Notes: generated from the sequence alone by a model not told the origin. A stretch of DNA of 64,000 nt from DATBSL01 sp963729875 (GCA_963729875.1 CAVSPR010000002.1:186001-250000); one strand, 5' to 3'; shown: positions 27,427 to 36,390, counted from the stretch's first letter. Program-made: numbers and translations.

Positions 27427-28197
27427 TCAGGCCTCGACCTCGACCACGACGGGCGCGTGGTCGGAGGGCTGCTTGCCCTTGCGCTCGTTGCGGTCGATGA
27501 GCGCGGAAGTGCACCTCGCGGCGAGCGGCTCGCTCAGGAGCACGTGGTCGATGCGCAGGCCCTGGTTCTTCGGGAAGGCCAGCATCCGGTAGTCCCACCA
27601 CGAGTAGAGGCCGGGCGCGTCGTGGTGGAGGCGGAACGCGTCCACGAGACCCCACGCCCTCACGTGCTCGAGGGCGGCCCGCGCCCCGGGGTGGAAGAGG
27701 ACGCTCGGCTCCCATGCCGCGGGGTCGCACACGTCGCGCGCTTCCGGGGCGACGTTGAAGTCGCCGCAGACGGCCACGAGGTCCCCTTTCGAGCAGCGGC
27801 GGTCGAGCCAGGCCCGCAGCCTCTTCAGCCAGTCGAGCTTGTAGGCCCACTTGTCCGAGCCAACCTCCTGGCCGTTCGGGACGTAGGCGCTCACCACGCG
27901 AACGGAGCCGACCCTCGCCGCCACCAGCCGGGCCTGGGTGTCGTCGCCGCCGTCGCCGAAACCGCGCTCGATCTCCGCCGGCTCCTCCCGCGACAGGATG
28001 GCGACGCCGTTGTAGGTCTTCTGGCCGTGAACGGCCGCGTGGTAGCCGAGGGACCGGATGGGGAGGAGCGGGAAGGCGTCCTCCGTGACCTTCAGCTCCT
28101 GGAGGCAGAGCACGTCGGGCCGGTGCGTGGTCAGCCAGCGCAGCAGCCGCTCCTCCCGGGCACGGATGGAGTTGACGTTCCAGGTCGCGAGCTTCAT
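27427..28197 (-). CDS. xthA: Exodeoxyribonuclease III / AP endonuclease
   Basis: A 256-residue exonuclease III family enzyme for base-excision repair at abasic sites. Motifs are TWNVNSIRAR at the N-terminus, LCLQELKVTED with the metal-binding Glu, YVPNGQ, VCGDFNVAPEARD with catalytic Asp-Phe-Asn, SWWDYR, and GLRIDHVLLSEPL plus SDHAPVVVEV with the catalytic Asp-His pair. All expected residues are present and the length is normal. Confidence 0.95.
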   Translation of the reverse strand: MKLATWNVNSIRAREERLLRWLTTHRPDVLCLQELKVTEDAFPLLPIRSLGYHAAVHGQKTYNGVAILSREEPAEIERGFGDGGDDTQARLVAARVGSVRVVSAYVPNGQEVGSDKWAYKLDWLKRLRAWLDRRCSKGDLVAVCGDFNVAPEARDVCDPAAWEPSVLFHPGARAALEHVRAWGLVDAFRLHHDAPGLYSWWDYRMLAFPKNQGLRIDHVLLSEPLAARCTSALIDRNERKGKQPSDHAPVVVEVEA

Positions 28198-28348
28198 GGC
28201 CGGGGCTCCGTGCCCGCCACTCTAACCCGCCGGGTGGAGGACGGGTAGTGACCCACATGCGAACGGCGAGGTCGGCGTGAGCCCCGGATCAAACGATCTA
28301 TTCCAATCGAGACAGCCGAGGCGTAAATCCACACCAGAGGAGTCCTCC

Positions 28349-28927
28349 ATGCCGACCCCCTTCCAGCTCGTCCTCGGCGTCGCCGTCCTCGTCGGGCTAG
28401 GCGCTCTCTTCGTCTTCGGCCGCCGCCTGGCCGGCGCCTGGGCGAGGTACCGTGGCGCCCGCGTGGTCGTCTGCCCGGAGAACCGCGCGATGGTGGAGGT
28501 CCACCTGGACGCCGGCCACGCGGCTTTCAGCGCGTCGCAGGGCCGCCCCGACCTGCGGCTCGAGTCGTGCTCCCGCTGGCCCGAGAAGGCCGGCTGCGGC
28601 CAGGAGTGCCTGGGCCAGATCGAGTCGGCCCCCGAGGCCTGCCTCCTGCGGAACATCCTCGGCGACTGGTACCGGGGGAAGAGCTGCGCGTTCTGCGGCC
28701 GGGCCTTCCACGCGATCCACTGGCACGACCACAGGCCGGGGCTCCTCGCGCCCGGCGGCGGGGTCCTGGCCTGGGACGCCTTCCGGGCGGAGCAGGTCCT
28801 GGACGTGCTGGCGACGCACAAGCCGGTGTGCTGGGACTGCCGGGTCGCGGAGCGCTTCCGCCGCGAGCACCCCGAGCTCGTCACCGACCGGCCCGAGCGG
28901 CCCAGCCCGCCGCCCTCGATGGCCTAG
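28349..28927 (+). CDS. Cys-rich single-pass membrane protein of unknown function
   Basis: A 192-residue protein starting at the ATG after SD agaggag. One N-terminal membrane helix (about residues 6-24, LVLGVAVLVGLGALFVF) is followed by a soluble Cys/His-rich part: SCSRW, GCGQEC, AC, SCAFCGRAFHAIHWH and CWDC. Two CxxC pairs plus nearby His suggest zinc or Fe-S/heme binding rather than disulfides. I do not recognise the family. An in-frame start 24 codons upstream lacks an SD. It converges with ggt after four bases. Confidence 0.75.
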   Translation: MPTPFQLVLGVAVLVGLGALFVFGRRLAGAWARYRGARVVVCPENRAMVEVHLDAGHAAFSASQGRPDLRLESCSRWPEKAGCGQECLGQIESAPEACLLRNILGDWYRGKSCAFCGRAFHAIHWHDHRPGLLAPGGGVLAWDAFRAEQVLDVLATHKPVCWDCRVAERFRREHPELVTDRPERPSPPPSMA

Positions 28928-28931
28928 GGCG

Positions 28932-30617
28932 CTACCGCCCGATTGCCCCGCCGTCGGGGGCCCGCCGGTCGCAGCCTCCCTCGAGCAGGTCCTCGCCTGG
29001 GTCGAGGAGGATCAGCTCCGCCACGCCCTGGGAGGAGATCTCCTCGAGCATGTGTCCTCGCAGGGCCAGGGCCCGGACCGTGTCGGCCGAGAGGCCGTAT
29101 CTCTCGTACCGGACGATGTCGGGCAGCCACTGGTGGTAGAAGCGCGGGGCGTCCACCGCTTCCTGCGCGTTCATCCCGAAGTCGAGCACGTTCAGGAGCG
29201 TCAGCAAGACCGTGCTCGGGATCGTGCGGCCCCCGGGGCTCCCGGTGACGAGATAGGGCCGGCCCTTCCGCACCACGATCGTGGGGGTCATGCTCGACAG
29301 CATCCGCTTCCCGGGGCCGGCGAGGTTCGGCGGAGTGCCGACGAGGCCCGTCTCGTCGGTGAGACCGGGGCCGGCGTTGAAGTCGCCCATCTCGTTGTTG
29401 AGGAGGAACCCCGCGCCCGGCACCACGATCTTCGAGCCGTAGCCGTCCTCGAGGGTGTAGGTGAGGGCCACGGCGTTGCGCTCCTGGTCCACCACCGAGA
29501 AGTGTGTCGTCTGCGGGCTCTCCGCCGGCCACTCGAAGCTGGTCGGGGTGGAGACGGAGGCCCGGTCCTCGCGGATCGTGCGGCGGAGAGCGGCCGCGTA
29601 GTCCTTCGACACGAGCCGGTCGACCGGCATGTCCGGGACGAGCTCGGGGTCCCCCAGCCAGCGCACGCGGTCGGCGAAGGCCCGGCGCAGCGCCTCCACG
29701 ACGTGGTGGACGAAGGGGGAGGAGGCGAAGCCCATCGCCTTCACGTCGTAGCCTTCGAGGACGTTGAGGCACTGCAGGAGGACGACGCCACCCCCGCTCG
29801 GGGGCGGCACCGTCAGCACCTCCGCGTCGCGGTAGGTGGTCCGCAGGGGCGGCCGGCGGTAGATCGTGTACTTGCGCAGGTCTTCCCGGGTGATGAGGCC
29901 GCCGTTCGCCTTCATCTCCTTCTCGATGAGGGCGGCGGTCTCCCCCTCGTAGAAGCCCCCCGCACCCTTCTCCGCGATCCTCTCCAGCGTCCGCGCGAGG
30001 TCGGGCTGCCTCAGCACGTCGCCCATCTCGTAAGGCACGCCCTGCCGCGAGAACTGGGCGACCGAAGCGGGGTAACGCTTCATGTCCGGCAGCACCGCGC
30101 GGAGCGACCGCGCGAGGCCGTCCGACACCATGAAACCCTCGCGCGCGAGCGCGATCGCCGGCTGCAGCAGCTGCTTCCAGGGCATGCGGCCGTTGTCGAT
30201 CCAGGCCGCGTGCAGCCCCCCGACCGTACCGGGGACGCCCACCGAGAGGTGGCTGTCGTGGTGGAGCTCGGGGCTGTGCTTGCCGTCCTTCAGGAACATC
30301 GTCGGCGTGGCGGCGGCGGGGGCCTGCTCGCGGAAGTCGTAGGCGGCGGCGGGGCCGTTCGCCGGGCGCAGGAGGAGGAAGCCGCCGCCCCCGATGTTGC
30401 CGGCGGTGGGATGGACCACGGCGAGGGCGAAGGCGGTGGCAACCGCCGCGTCCACCGCGTTGCCGCCCGCCATCAGCACCTCCATCCCGACCTGCGAGGC
30501 GATGACGTTCTGCGACACCACCATCCCGTTGCGGGCCCGGACCGGAACGGAGCCGGCCCCGGCCAGGGGTGGGGCCGCGAGCACGACGAGCAGGGCGGAG
30601 ACGAAGCGGCGCTTCAT
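28932..30617 (-). CDS. ggt: Gamma-glutamyltransferase
   Basis: A 561-residue Ntn-hydrolase of the GGT family, secreted (signal peptide MKRRFVSALLVVLAAPPLAG). It cleaves gamma-glutamyl bonds, for example glutathione, in the periplasm after autoprocessing. The processing and nucleophilic Thr is in PQTTHFSVVDQ near residue 369. Downstream substrate-binding motifs are LSSMTPTIV and GSPGGRTIPSTV. The start at MKRR is chosen because the signal peptide begins there; an upstream in-frame start only adds an Arg-rich leader. It is divergent from the M64 peptidase gene. Confidence 0.95.
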   Translation of the reverse strand: MKRRFVSALLVVLAAPPLAGAGSVPVRARNGMVVSQNVIASQVGMEVLMAGGNAVDAAVATAFALAVVHPTAGNIGGGGFLLLRPANGPAAAYDFREQAPAAATPTMFLKDGKHSPELHHDSHLSVGVPGTVGGLHAAWIDNGRMPWKQLLQPAIALAREGFMVSDGLARSLRAVLPDMKRYPASVAQFSRQGVPYEMGDVLRQPDLARTLERIAEKGAGGFYEGETAALIEKEMKANGGLITREDLRKYTIYRRPPLRTTYRDAEVLTVPPPSGGGVVLLQCLNVLEGYDVKAMGFASSPFVHHVVEALRRAFADRVRWLGDPELVPDMPVDRLVSKDYAAALRRTIREDRASVSTPTSFEWPAESPQTTHFSVVDQERNAVALTYTLEDGYGSKIVVPGAGFLLNNEMGDFNAGPGLTDETGLVGTPPNLAGPGKRMLSSMTPTIVVRKGRPYLVTGSPGGRTIPSTVLLTLLNVLDFGMNAQEAVDAPRFYHQWLPDIVRYERYGLSADTVRALALRGHMLEEISSQGVAELILLDPGEDLLEGGCDRRAPDGGAIGR

Positions 30618-30715
30618 GGAGGGCCTCCCCGGCGGTCGAGCGAGGCTACCATCGTCTCCCCGGTCGCTTCCAGTCCAGGCGGCTTTGTGGTGTGATCGCG
30701 CCCGAGGTGCCCCCA

Positions 30716-32104
30716 ATGCTCTCCTCCCTCCTTCTCACCGCCGCGCTCGCCGCCCCGGCGCCCGGCGGGCCGACCCCGCGCACGCTCCGTCTCGACTACT
30801 TCCACACCGCGAGCGCCGCCGAGGAGCGCCTCGCGCTCGACGGCCTCGTGCTCGAGGGCGCGTGGCCGGGAAACCCCGCCCGCCCGATCGACGACACGAA
30901 CCTCGGCAAGTACCTCTTCGAGGTGGTCGACCGCGCCACCAACCGCGCCGTCTACTCGCGCGGCTTCGCCAGCATCTGCGGCGAGTGGGAGACGACCGAC
31001 GAGGCGAAGCGGGCTTCCCGGACCTTCCACGAGTCGCTGCGATTCCCGGAGCCGAAGGGCCCGGTCCAGGTCGTCCTGAAGAAGCGCGACGCCGCGGGCC
31101 TCTTCCGCGAGCTGTGGTCGGTGGCGGTGGATCCCGCCGACCCAACCGTCGACCGCACGCCTCCCCGGGCCGGCACGGTGTGGGCGGTGGTGGAGAACGG
31201 CCCGCCCCGCGACAAGGTGGACCTCCTCCTCCTCGGCGACGGCTACACCGCGGCCGAGATGGGGAAGTGGCACGCCGACGCGAAGCGCCTCGCCGGGATC
31301 CTCTTCTCCGTCTCTCCCTTCAAGGAGCGCAAGGCCGACTTCAACGTGTGGGCGGTGGACACGCCCTCGGAGGAGAGCGGGGTGGCGCGGCCTTCGGACG
31401 GCACCTACCGCCGCTCGGCCCTGCGCGCCGCCTACGACGCGTTCGGCTCCGAGCGCTACGTCCTCGCCTTCGACAACAAGCGCGTCCGCGAGGCGGCCGC
31501 CGCCGCCCCCTACGACGTCATGGAGATCGTCGTCAACGGGAGGACGTACGGCGGCGGGGGCATCTTCAACCTCTACGCGACCGTGGCCGCGGACAACGCC
31601 TTCACCCCCTACATCCTCGTCCACGAGTTCGGCCACCACTTCGCCGGACTCGCCGACGAGTACTACACCTCCGACGTGGCCTACGGGAGCGTCCCCGAGC
31701 GCCCCGAGCCCTGGGAGATGAACGTGACCGCATCTCCCGCGTCGCCGAAGTGGAAGGAGCTCGTGACCGCCGGGACGCCGCTGCCGACACCGTGGGCCAA
31801 GGAGGCCTTCGAGGCGGCCCAGAAGGAGGTCCAGGCCCGGCGCAAGAGGATCCGGGCGGAGAAGCGGCCCGAGGAGGAGATGGAGGCCCTGTTCCGCGAG
31901 GAGCAGCAGGAGGTGGACGCGCTGCTCGCCCAGGGACCGCACGCCTCCGCGGTGGGGGCCTTCGAGGGGGCGATGTACGAGGCGAAGGGGTACTACCGCG
32001 CCGAGGCCAACTGCATGATGTTCACCCGCCACACCGCGTTCTGCCGGGTGTGCCGGCAAGGCCTGGAGACGATCATCGACCTCTACGCCCGCCCCGCCCC
32101 GTAG
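30716..32104 (+). CDS. M64 (IgA-peptidase-like) zinc metallopeptidase
   Basis: A 462-residue secreted peptidase. A short signal sequence (LSSLLLTAALAAPAP) is followed by an N-terminal beta domain, then the catalytic domain with DLLLLGDGYTAAEMGKW and the zinc motif HEFGHHFAGLADEYY (HExxHxxGxxDE) near residue 302. C-terminally, CMMFTRHTAFCRVCRQGLE contains three conserved Cys. Family members include bacterial IgA peptidases, but the substrate here is unknown. The ATG at 30716 is used; an upstream in-frame start gives only an Arg-rich extension. Confidence 0.9.
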   Translation: MLSSLLLTAALAAPAPGGPTPRTLRLDYFHTASAAEERLALDGLVLEGAWPGNPARPIDDTNLGKYLFEVVDRATNRAVYSRGFASICGEWETTDEAKRASRTFHESLRFPEPKGPVQVVLKKRDAAGLFRELWSVAVDPADPTVDRTPPRAGTVWAVVENGPPRDKVDLLLLGDGYTAAEMGKWHADAKRLAGILFSVSPFKERKADFNVWAVDTPSEESGVARPSDGTYRRSALRAAYDAFGSERYVLAFDNKRVREAAAAAPYDVMEIVVNGRTYGGGGIFNLYATVAADNAFTPYILVHEFGHHFAGLADEYYTSDVAYGSVPERPEPWEMNVTASPASPKWKELVTAGTPLPTPWAKEAFEAAQKEVQARRKRIRAEKRPEEEMEALFREEQQEVDALLAQGPHASAVGAFEGAMYEAKGYYRAEANCMMFTRHTAFCRVCRQGLETIIDLYARPAP

Positions 32105-32138
32105 GCAAGGGCTGCTTCGGCGCTATCATGGGGCCAGC

Positions 32139-33086
32139 GTGAGCGAGCAACCCAGGGACGAAGGGCCGAGCCTCTTCGTGCAGAGCCTGCCGGGGTCGTT
32201 CTCCGACCTCGGCCCGCTCGGCCGCGAGGTGTCGCTCGACCCGGGTGCCGTGCTGTGGAAGGAGGGCGACCCCGGGGACCACGTGGTGCTGCTCCTCGAC
32301 GGCCGCCTCGAGGTCTCGCACCAGACACCCGACGGCGAGGAGATCACGATCCGGCACCTCTACCCGGGCGCGGTGGCGGGGGAGATGGCTGCCCTCGACG
32401 GCCAGGCGCGCTCGGCCACCGTGCGCGCGCACAACGCCTCGCGGGTGCTGCTCATCCCCGCCGGGAGCTTCCGCGCGTTCCTGCGCCAGCGCACCGACCT
32501 CCTGGAGCAGCTGTTCTGGCTGCAGGTGGAGCGCGTGCGCAGCCTCACCTGGCGCGTGAGCCGCACCCACCACCGCGCGATCACCGACCCCCTGACGAGC
32601 CTCTACAACTACGGATTCTTCCGCGAGCGGCTGGCCATCGAGCTCGACCGGGCCCAGCTCACCGGGGACCCCGTGGCGCTCGCGATGTTCGACATCGACC
32701 ACTTCAAGAACTACAACGACGCCCACGGCCACCAGGAGGGCAACCGCGTCCTCCAGAAGGTGGCGGAGCTGCTCCGCAAGACCGGCCGGCGCGGCGACGT
32801 GGTGGCACGCTACGGGGGCGAGGAGTTCGTGGCGCTGCTCTACGGCGCCACCGCCTCGGACGGCTGGCGCTTCGCCGAGGCGTTCCGCACCGCAGTGGCG
32901 GCCGAGGGCTTCGCCGGCGAGAGCACCCAGCCGCTCGGGCGCATCACGCTGAGCGGCGGCGTCGCGACCTTCCCCCTCGACGCACAGGACGACATCGGGC
33001 TCATCAAGGCGGCGGACACGCGCCTCTACCGCGCCAAGGAGACCGGGCGCAACTGCACGGTCGGCCCGGAGGGCGAGCCGCGGTGA
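32139..33086 (+). CDS. Cyclic-nucleotide-binding-domain diguanylate cyclase
   Basis: A 315-residue protein. Residues of about 20-135 form a cNMP-binding beta roll (WKEGDPGDHVVLLLDGRLEV; GEMAALDGQARSATVRA). Residues 155-310 form a GGDEF domain with signature RYGGEEF, a permitted active form, and an intact RxxD inhibitory site (RRGD) exactly five residues before it. It should make c-di-GMP under product inhibition, gated by a ligand at the cNMP domain. No membrane helix is present. The GTG start and GTGA overlap with the next gene suggest co-translation. Confidence 0.92.
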   Translation: MSEQPRDEGPSLFVQSLPGSFSDLGPLGREVSLDPGAVLWKEGDPGDHVVLLLDGRLEVSHQTPDGEEITIRHLYPGAVAGEMAALDGQARSATVRAHNASRVLLIPAGSFRAFLRQRTDLLEQLFWLQVERVRSLTWRVSRTHHRAITDPLTSLYNYGFFRERLAIELDRAQLTGDPVALAMFDIDHFKNYNDAHGHQEGNRVLQKVAELLRKTGRRGDVVARYGGEEFVALLYGATASDGWRFAEAFRTAVAAEGFAGESTQPLGRITLSGGVATFPLDAQDDIGLIKAADTRLYRAKETGRNCTVGPEGEPR

Positions 33087-33775
33087 GGCGGGCGGCCGCG
33101 GCGCTCCTCGCCCTCCTCGCCGCTCCCGCCGCCCCGGGCGAGATCCCCGGGGCGGTGATCGTCCTCGAGGCGGCGCCGGGCACGCCGGGCAGCGACCCCA
33201 CGGGCGCGCCCCCGCGGTTCGTCCTGCTCAAGGACGGCCAGGTGTTCGTGGGGGGGACGTCGCGCGTCGAGGCGGGGCGCCTCGAGAAGAACGAGGCGCA
33301 GGCGCTGCGCAAGCGCGCGGAGCAGGCGCGCAAGCTCCCCGGCCTGGCGTCCCCCGTCGCGCTGGGCGGGGATGCGACCCTTTCCCTGCGGCTGCGCCTC
33401 CTCGAGGGCGACCCGCTCGAGGTCGTGGCGAGCGGGGAGCCGGGGGCGGCGCCGCCGTCGCTCGCACCCCTCGCCACGCTCCTTGCCGACCTGCTCCGCT
33501 TCGACCACCCGAGCCTCCGGCCCTACGTGCCTGCCAGCTACGCGATGGCCGTCCGGGAGGCGCGCCTCGTCGGCGGCTGCCGCCGCTGGGACTTCGCGTT
33601 CCCGATGGCAGAGGCCCTGGCCTCGACCCGGGCCGTCGCCGCGGCCGAGGCCTCGGGCTGGCCGACCGGCGGGATCCCGGCCTCCGTCTGCCTCGACGAC
33701 CCCGGCCCTTCGACCAGCGCAAGCCGCCGCTACGTGGTCACGCTCCGTCCCCTCCTCCCCGGCGAGCGCCCGTAG
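33083..33775 (+). CDS. Secreted protein of unknown function
   Basis: A 230-residue protein translated from a GTG that overlaps the GGDEF stop. It has a signal peptide (RRAAAALLALLAAPAAPG) and then a mixed alpha/beta domain with FVLLKDGQVFVGG and RYVVTLRPLLPGERP near the end. One Cys pair (GGCRRWDF, ASVCLDD) could form a disulfide. I do not recognise a family. Coupling to the diguanylate cyclase suggests a shared periplasmic or surface role. Confidence 0.75.
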   Translation: MRRAAAALLALLAAPAAPGEIPGAVIVLEAAPGTPGSDPTGAPPRFVLLKDGQVFVGGTSRVEAGRLEKNEAQALRKRAEQARKLPGLASPVALGGDATLSLRLRLLEGDPLEVVASGEPGAAPPSLAPLATLLADLLRFDHPSLRPYVPASYAMAVREARLVGGCRRWDFAFPMAEALASTRAVAAAEASGWPTGGIPASVCLDDPGPSTSASRRYVVTLRPLLPGERP

Positions 33776-33783
33776 CGGATCCA

Positions 33784-33813
33784 GGCTGTGACGGTGGAGA
33801 AACCGTCCCAGCC
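33784..33813. terminator. Hairpin after the GGDEF/secreted-protein pair
   Basis: An 11-bp interrupted stem (ggctg-t-gacggt / accgtc-c-cagcc) around a six-base loop, starting nine bases after the stop. It is followed by a C-rich run rather than T's, so termination is inferred from position and stem strength only. Confidence 0.45.
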
Positions 33814-33866
33814 CCCCCTCGCCCGTCTCTCCACGCCGGCCTACCTTGAGGAGCGTGGAGGGTGAC

Positions 33867-34463
33867 ATGGCTCTGGCCAGGCTGCTGTTCGCTACGGTCC
33901 TGGGATCGGTCTTGGCGGGAGAGGCGGGCGCGCAGGAGCCGCCTGCCCTCCGGCTCCCGACCGGTGCTCGCGTCCGTATATCCACTGCCGAGGGCGGGTC
34001 CGTCGTGGCGCTGCTCGCCGGTCACGACGACCGGAGCGTGACGCTCGCCCTCTCTCCAGAGAACCCCCTCGCGCCCCCGCCCGCGCTGGTGGTCCCGGCG
34101 GACTCGATCCGACGCATGGAGGTCTCGCTCGGCAAGGAGCGCCACGCCCTGATCGGCGCCGCCGTGGGCGCCGTCCTCCTCGGGCTGACCGGCTTCTCCG
34201 ACCCCGTCGACACGAGCGAGAGCTGCGGCCCCACCAGCGGCATGCCGTGCTCGCGGGGGGAGGCCGTCGCCGTCGCCGTCGTGGCCGGGGCCGTCGTCGG
34301 CGGGTTGGTGGGGTCCTTCGTGCAGACCGAGCGCTGGGTGCCGGTGGCGCTCGACACGCTCGCGCCGTCGCCCCCGAGCGCGAGGGAGATCCGCTCGGCG
34401 CCGGGGGCGGCGGGCGCTCCCGACCGCGTCGCGGCGCCCCTTCGGCTCTCCGTGCGGTTTTGA
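33867..34463 (+). CDS. Exported hypothetical protein with glycine-rich membrane-like segments
   Basis: A 198-residue protein. I start at ATG 33867 because SD ggaggg lies six bases upstream and the signal peptide (ALARLLFATVLGSVLAGEAGA) begins there. The N-terminal half looks like a small beta domain (RVRISTAEGGSVVALLAGHDD). The middle has two hydrophobic Gly-zipper-like stretches (HALIGAAVGAVLLGLTGF; AVVAGAVVGGLVGSF). I do not recognise a specific family. The lipoprotein gene follows 11 bases later. Confidence 0.75.
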   Translation: MALARLLFATVLGSVLAGEAGAQEPPALRLPTGARVRISTAEGGSVVALLAGHDDRSVTLALSPENPLAPPPALVVPADSIRRMEVSLGKERHALIGAAVGAVLLGLTGFSDPVDTSESCGPTSGMPCSRGEAVAVAVVAGAVVGGLVGSFVQTERWVPVALDTLAPSPPSAREIRSAPGAAGAPDRVAAPLRLSVRF

Positions 34464-34474
34464 GGAGAACGGCC

Positions 34475-35008
34475 ATGCGAGCGCTGCATCGCGCGACGTC
34501 GACGGCGATCCTCGCCGCCTGCGCCCTCTCCTCTGCCTGCTCAACCACGCGCTACACGCAGAGCCGCATCGCGGCTCCGGAGGCGAAGGGCAGGGGTCGC
34601 GAGGCCGTTTCCGTCGAGGTCGAGGGACTCGAGGTCCGGGTGGTGAGCCTGGACCGGGCGCCCAGCGGGGAGCGGATCCCGAACCTCGACCTCCGGCTCG
34701 TGTTCGATCCACCGGAAATCGGCTACTCATTCGACCCGGGGCAGGTCGTGCTCCGCGGGTCGGACGGGCGCGAGTGGCGCGGGGCGGCCAGCGGGTACCA
34801 GCCGCTCTACCCGAAGGCGCGGTTCGACCTCGCCTTCGACGTGGCGGTCGAGCCCGAAGCACGGATGGAGCTCGTGCTCGACGGCCTCGCCCGCGGGGCG
34901 AAGCGCCTCGCGCCGGTGACGCTGCGCCTCGGCCGACACCGCGGGACCTCCATCGACCGACTGTACTGGCTCGAGGCCATCGGCTACATGCTGATGGCCG
35001 GTGTTTGA
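34475..35008 (+). CDS. Lipoprotein of unknown function
   Basis: A 177-residue protein with a lipoprotein signal and lipobox LSSAC (Cys20 or so). The mature part is predicted beta-rich (VSVEVEGLEVRVVSLDR; LDLRLVFDPPEIGYSFDP). It is probably anchored to the inner leaflet of the outer membrane. The SD is gaggagaacggcc. It is paired with the exported protein upstream. No family recognised. Confidence 0.8.
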   Translation: MRALHRATSTAILAACALSSACSTTRYTQSRIAAPEAKGRGREAVSVEVEGLEVRVVSLDRAPSGERIPNLDLRLVFDPPEIGYSFDPGQVVLRGSDGREWRGAASGYQPLYPKARFDLAFDVAVEPEARMELVLDGLARGAKRLAPVTLRLGRHRGTSIDRLYWLEAIGYMLMAGV

Positions 35009-35030
35009 CCCCGCCGACCTCTGCCGCCAC

Positions 35031-35059
35031 TTGACAGAGCAGAAGCGAGGCCGCATAGT
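35031..35059 (+). promoter_or_regulatory. Sigma-70 promoter of rho
   Basis: A perfect -35 TTGACA at 35031-35036 and a -10 CATAGT at 35054-35059, spaced 17 bases. The predicted start point is near 35066, leaving about 12 bases before the leader ATG. It is the clearest promoter in this part of the window and is directed at rho. Confidence 0.65.
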
Positions 35060-35077
35060 CGGAGGCTGGAGGAGACG

Positions 35078-35110
35078 ATGAGCCATCCGCGCAGGGTGGC
35101 CCGGCCGTGA
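35078..35110 (+). CDS. Ten-residue leader reading frame overlapping the rho start
   Basis: ATG with a strong SD (ggaggctggaggagacg) encodes MSHPRRVARP and stops at a TGA that overlaps the GTG of rho (GTGA). The GTG itself has no independent SD. Rho translation thus probably depends on ribosomes ending the leader. Alternatively a single-base indel separates this from a true Rho N-terminus. Both readings explain the strong SD in front of an 11-codon frame. Confidence 0.5.
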   Translation: MSHPRRVARP

Positions 35111-36366
35111 GGCACGGGCGCCACTCGCGGCGCCATCGTCACCATCGTCAAAGCGGACCCGGAGGGCCCCCGCAGGGCCAGAGGGGTCCGCGGGATCCCC
35201 GCCAGGCCCCCATTCCGACCGAGGGGCCGACCGCACCGGTTCAGGGCGTCGTCGAGCTCGCCGAGGGGGCGGGGGGATACGTCAGGCAGGTCGCACAGAA
35301 CTACCTACCGCAGCGCGAGGACGTCGTGGTCCCGTACGTGATTGCACGGGACTCCGGCTTGCGCGACGGAACGGAGATCGAAGGCCTCGCCCGCGATGGT
35401 GGCAACGGACGCCGCGTACTCGTAGAAGTCACGAAGGCCGGGGGAATGGAGCCCGAGAAGTACAAGGCTCTCCCCCACTTCCAGGACCTGGTCTCGGTCA
35501 ACCCGACCGAAGCTTTCGAGCTCTCGGGCGAGGGCTCGGAGATCAGCCTGCGCGTGATCGACATCATCGCCCCGGTGGGCAAGGGGCAGCGCGGGCTCAT
35601 CGTCTCTCCGCCCAAGGCGGGCAAGACGACGCTGCTCGAGCACCTGGGCAAGGCGATCGTCCAGCGCCACCCGGACGTGCACCTCATCCTCCTGCTCGTG
35701 GACGAGCGGCCCGAGGAGGTCACGCACTTCCGCCGCGTCGTGCCGGCCGAGGTCCTCGCCTCGACCTCGGACTCCTCGTCCGACTCGCACATCCGCCTCT
35801 CGCGCCTCGCCATCGAGCGGGCCAAGCGGCTGGTGGAGGCGGGGCGGCACGTGGTGATCCTGCTCGACTCGCTCACGAGGCTCGGCCGCGCGTCGAACCG
35901 CGAGATGGGGCCGGGCGGGCGCACGATGTCGGGCGGCGTCGACAACCGCGCGCTGCAGTTCCCGCGGCAGTTCTTCGGCGCCGCGCGCAACTGCGAGGGC
36001 TCGGGCAGCCTGACCATCCTCGCCACCGCCCTCATCGAGACGGGCTCGCGGATGGACGAGGTGATCTTCCAGGAGTTCAAGGGCACCGGGAACATGGAGC
36101 TCATCCTCGACCGCGCGATCGCGGACCGGCGGATCTTCCCCGCGGTGGACGTGCTGCGCTCCGGCACCCGCCGCGAGGAGCTGCTCGTCCCGCCCGAGGA
36201 GCTCTCGAAGCGCCACCTGCTGCGCCGCGCCCTCGCCGACCTCTCGCCGGTCGAGGCCGCGCAGTTCCTCATCGAGAAGCTGCAGAAGACCCCGTCGAAC
36301 GCGGTCTTCCTCGGCAACCTGGTGGCGCCGTCCTCGATGGCGTCGCCGGCCCGGCGCTTCCGCTAG
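35107..36366 (+). CDS. rho: Transcription termination factor Rho
   Basis: A 419-residue hexameric RNA helicase. The N-terminus is Arg/His/Gly-rich and lacks the usual SAP-like N-terminal domain. A cold-shock-like RNA-binding domain follows (VQGVVELAEGAGGYVRQ, about residues 40-110). The ATPase core has Walker A SPPKAGKTTLLEHLGK, the LLVDERPEEVTHFRR stretch, Walker B VVILLDSLTRLGR, and the R-loop GTGNMELILDRAIADRR. The start is GTG, translationally coupled to the leader. This Rho is short and carries unusual N-terminal features. Confidence 0.94.
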   Translation: MRHGRHSRRHRHHRQSGPGGPPQGQRGPRDPRQAPIPTEGPTAPVQGVVELAEGAGGYVRQVAQNYLPQREDVVVPYVIARDSGLRDGTEIEGLARDGGNGRRVLVEVTKAGGMEPEKYKALPHFQDLVSVNPTEAFELSGEGSEISLRVIDIIAPVGKGQRGLIVSPPKAGKTTLLEHLGKAIVQRHPDVHLILLLVDERPEEVTHFRRVVPAEVLASTSDSSSDSHIRLSRLAIERAKRLVEAGRHVVILLDSLTRLGRASNREMGPGGRTMSGGVDNRALQFPRQFFGAARNCEGSGSLTILATALIETGSRMDEVIFQEFKGTGNMELILDRAIADRRIFPAVDVLRSGTRREELLVPPEELSKRHLLRRALADLSPVEAAQFLIEKLQKTPSNAVFLGNLVAPSSMASPARRFR

Positions 36367-36390
36367 GCACCTCCCTCAGGAGGGACGACG

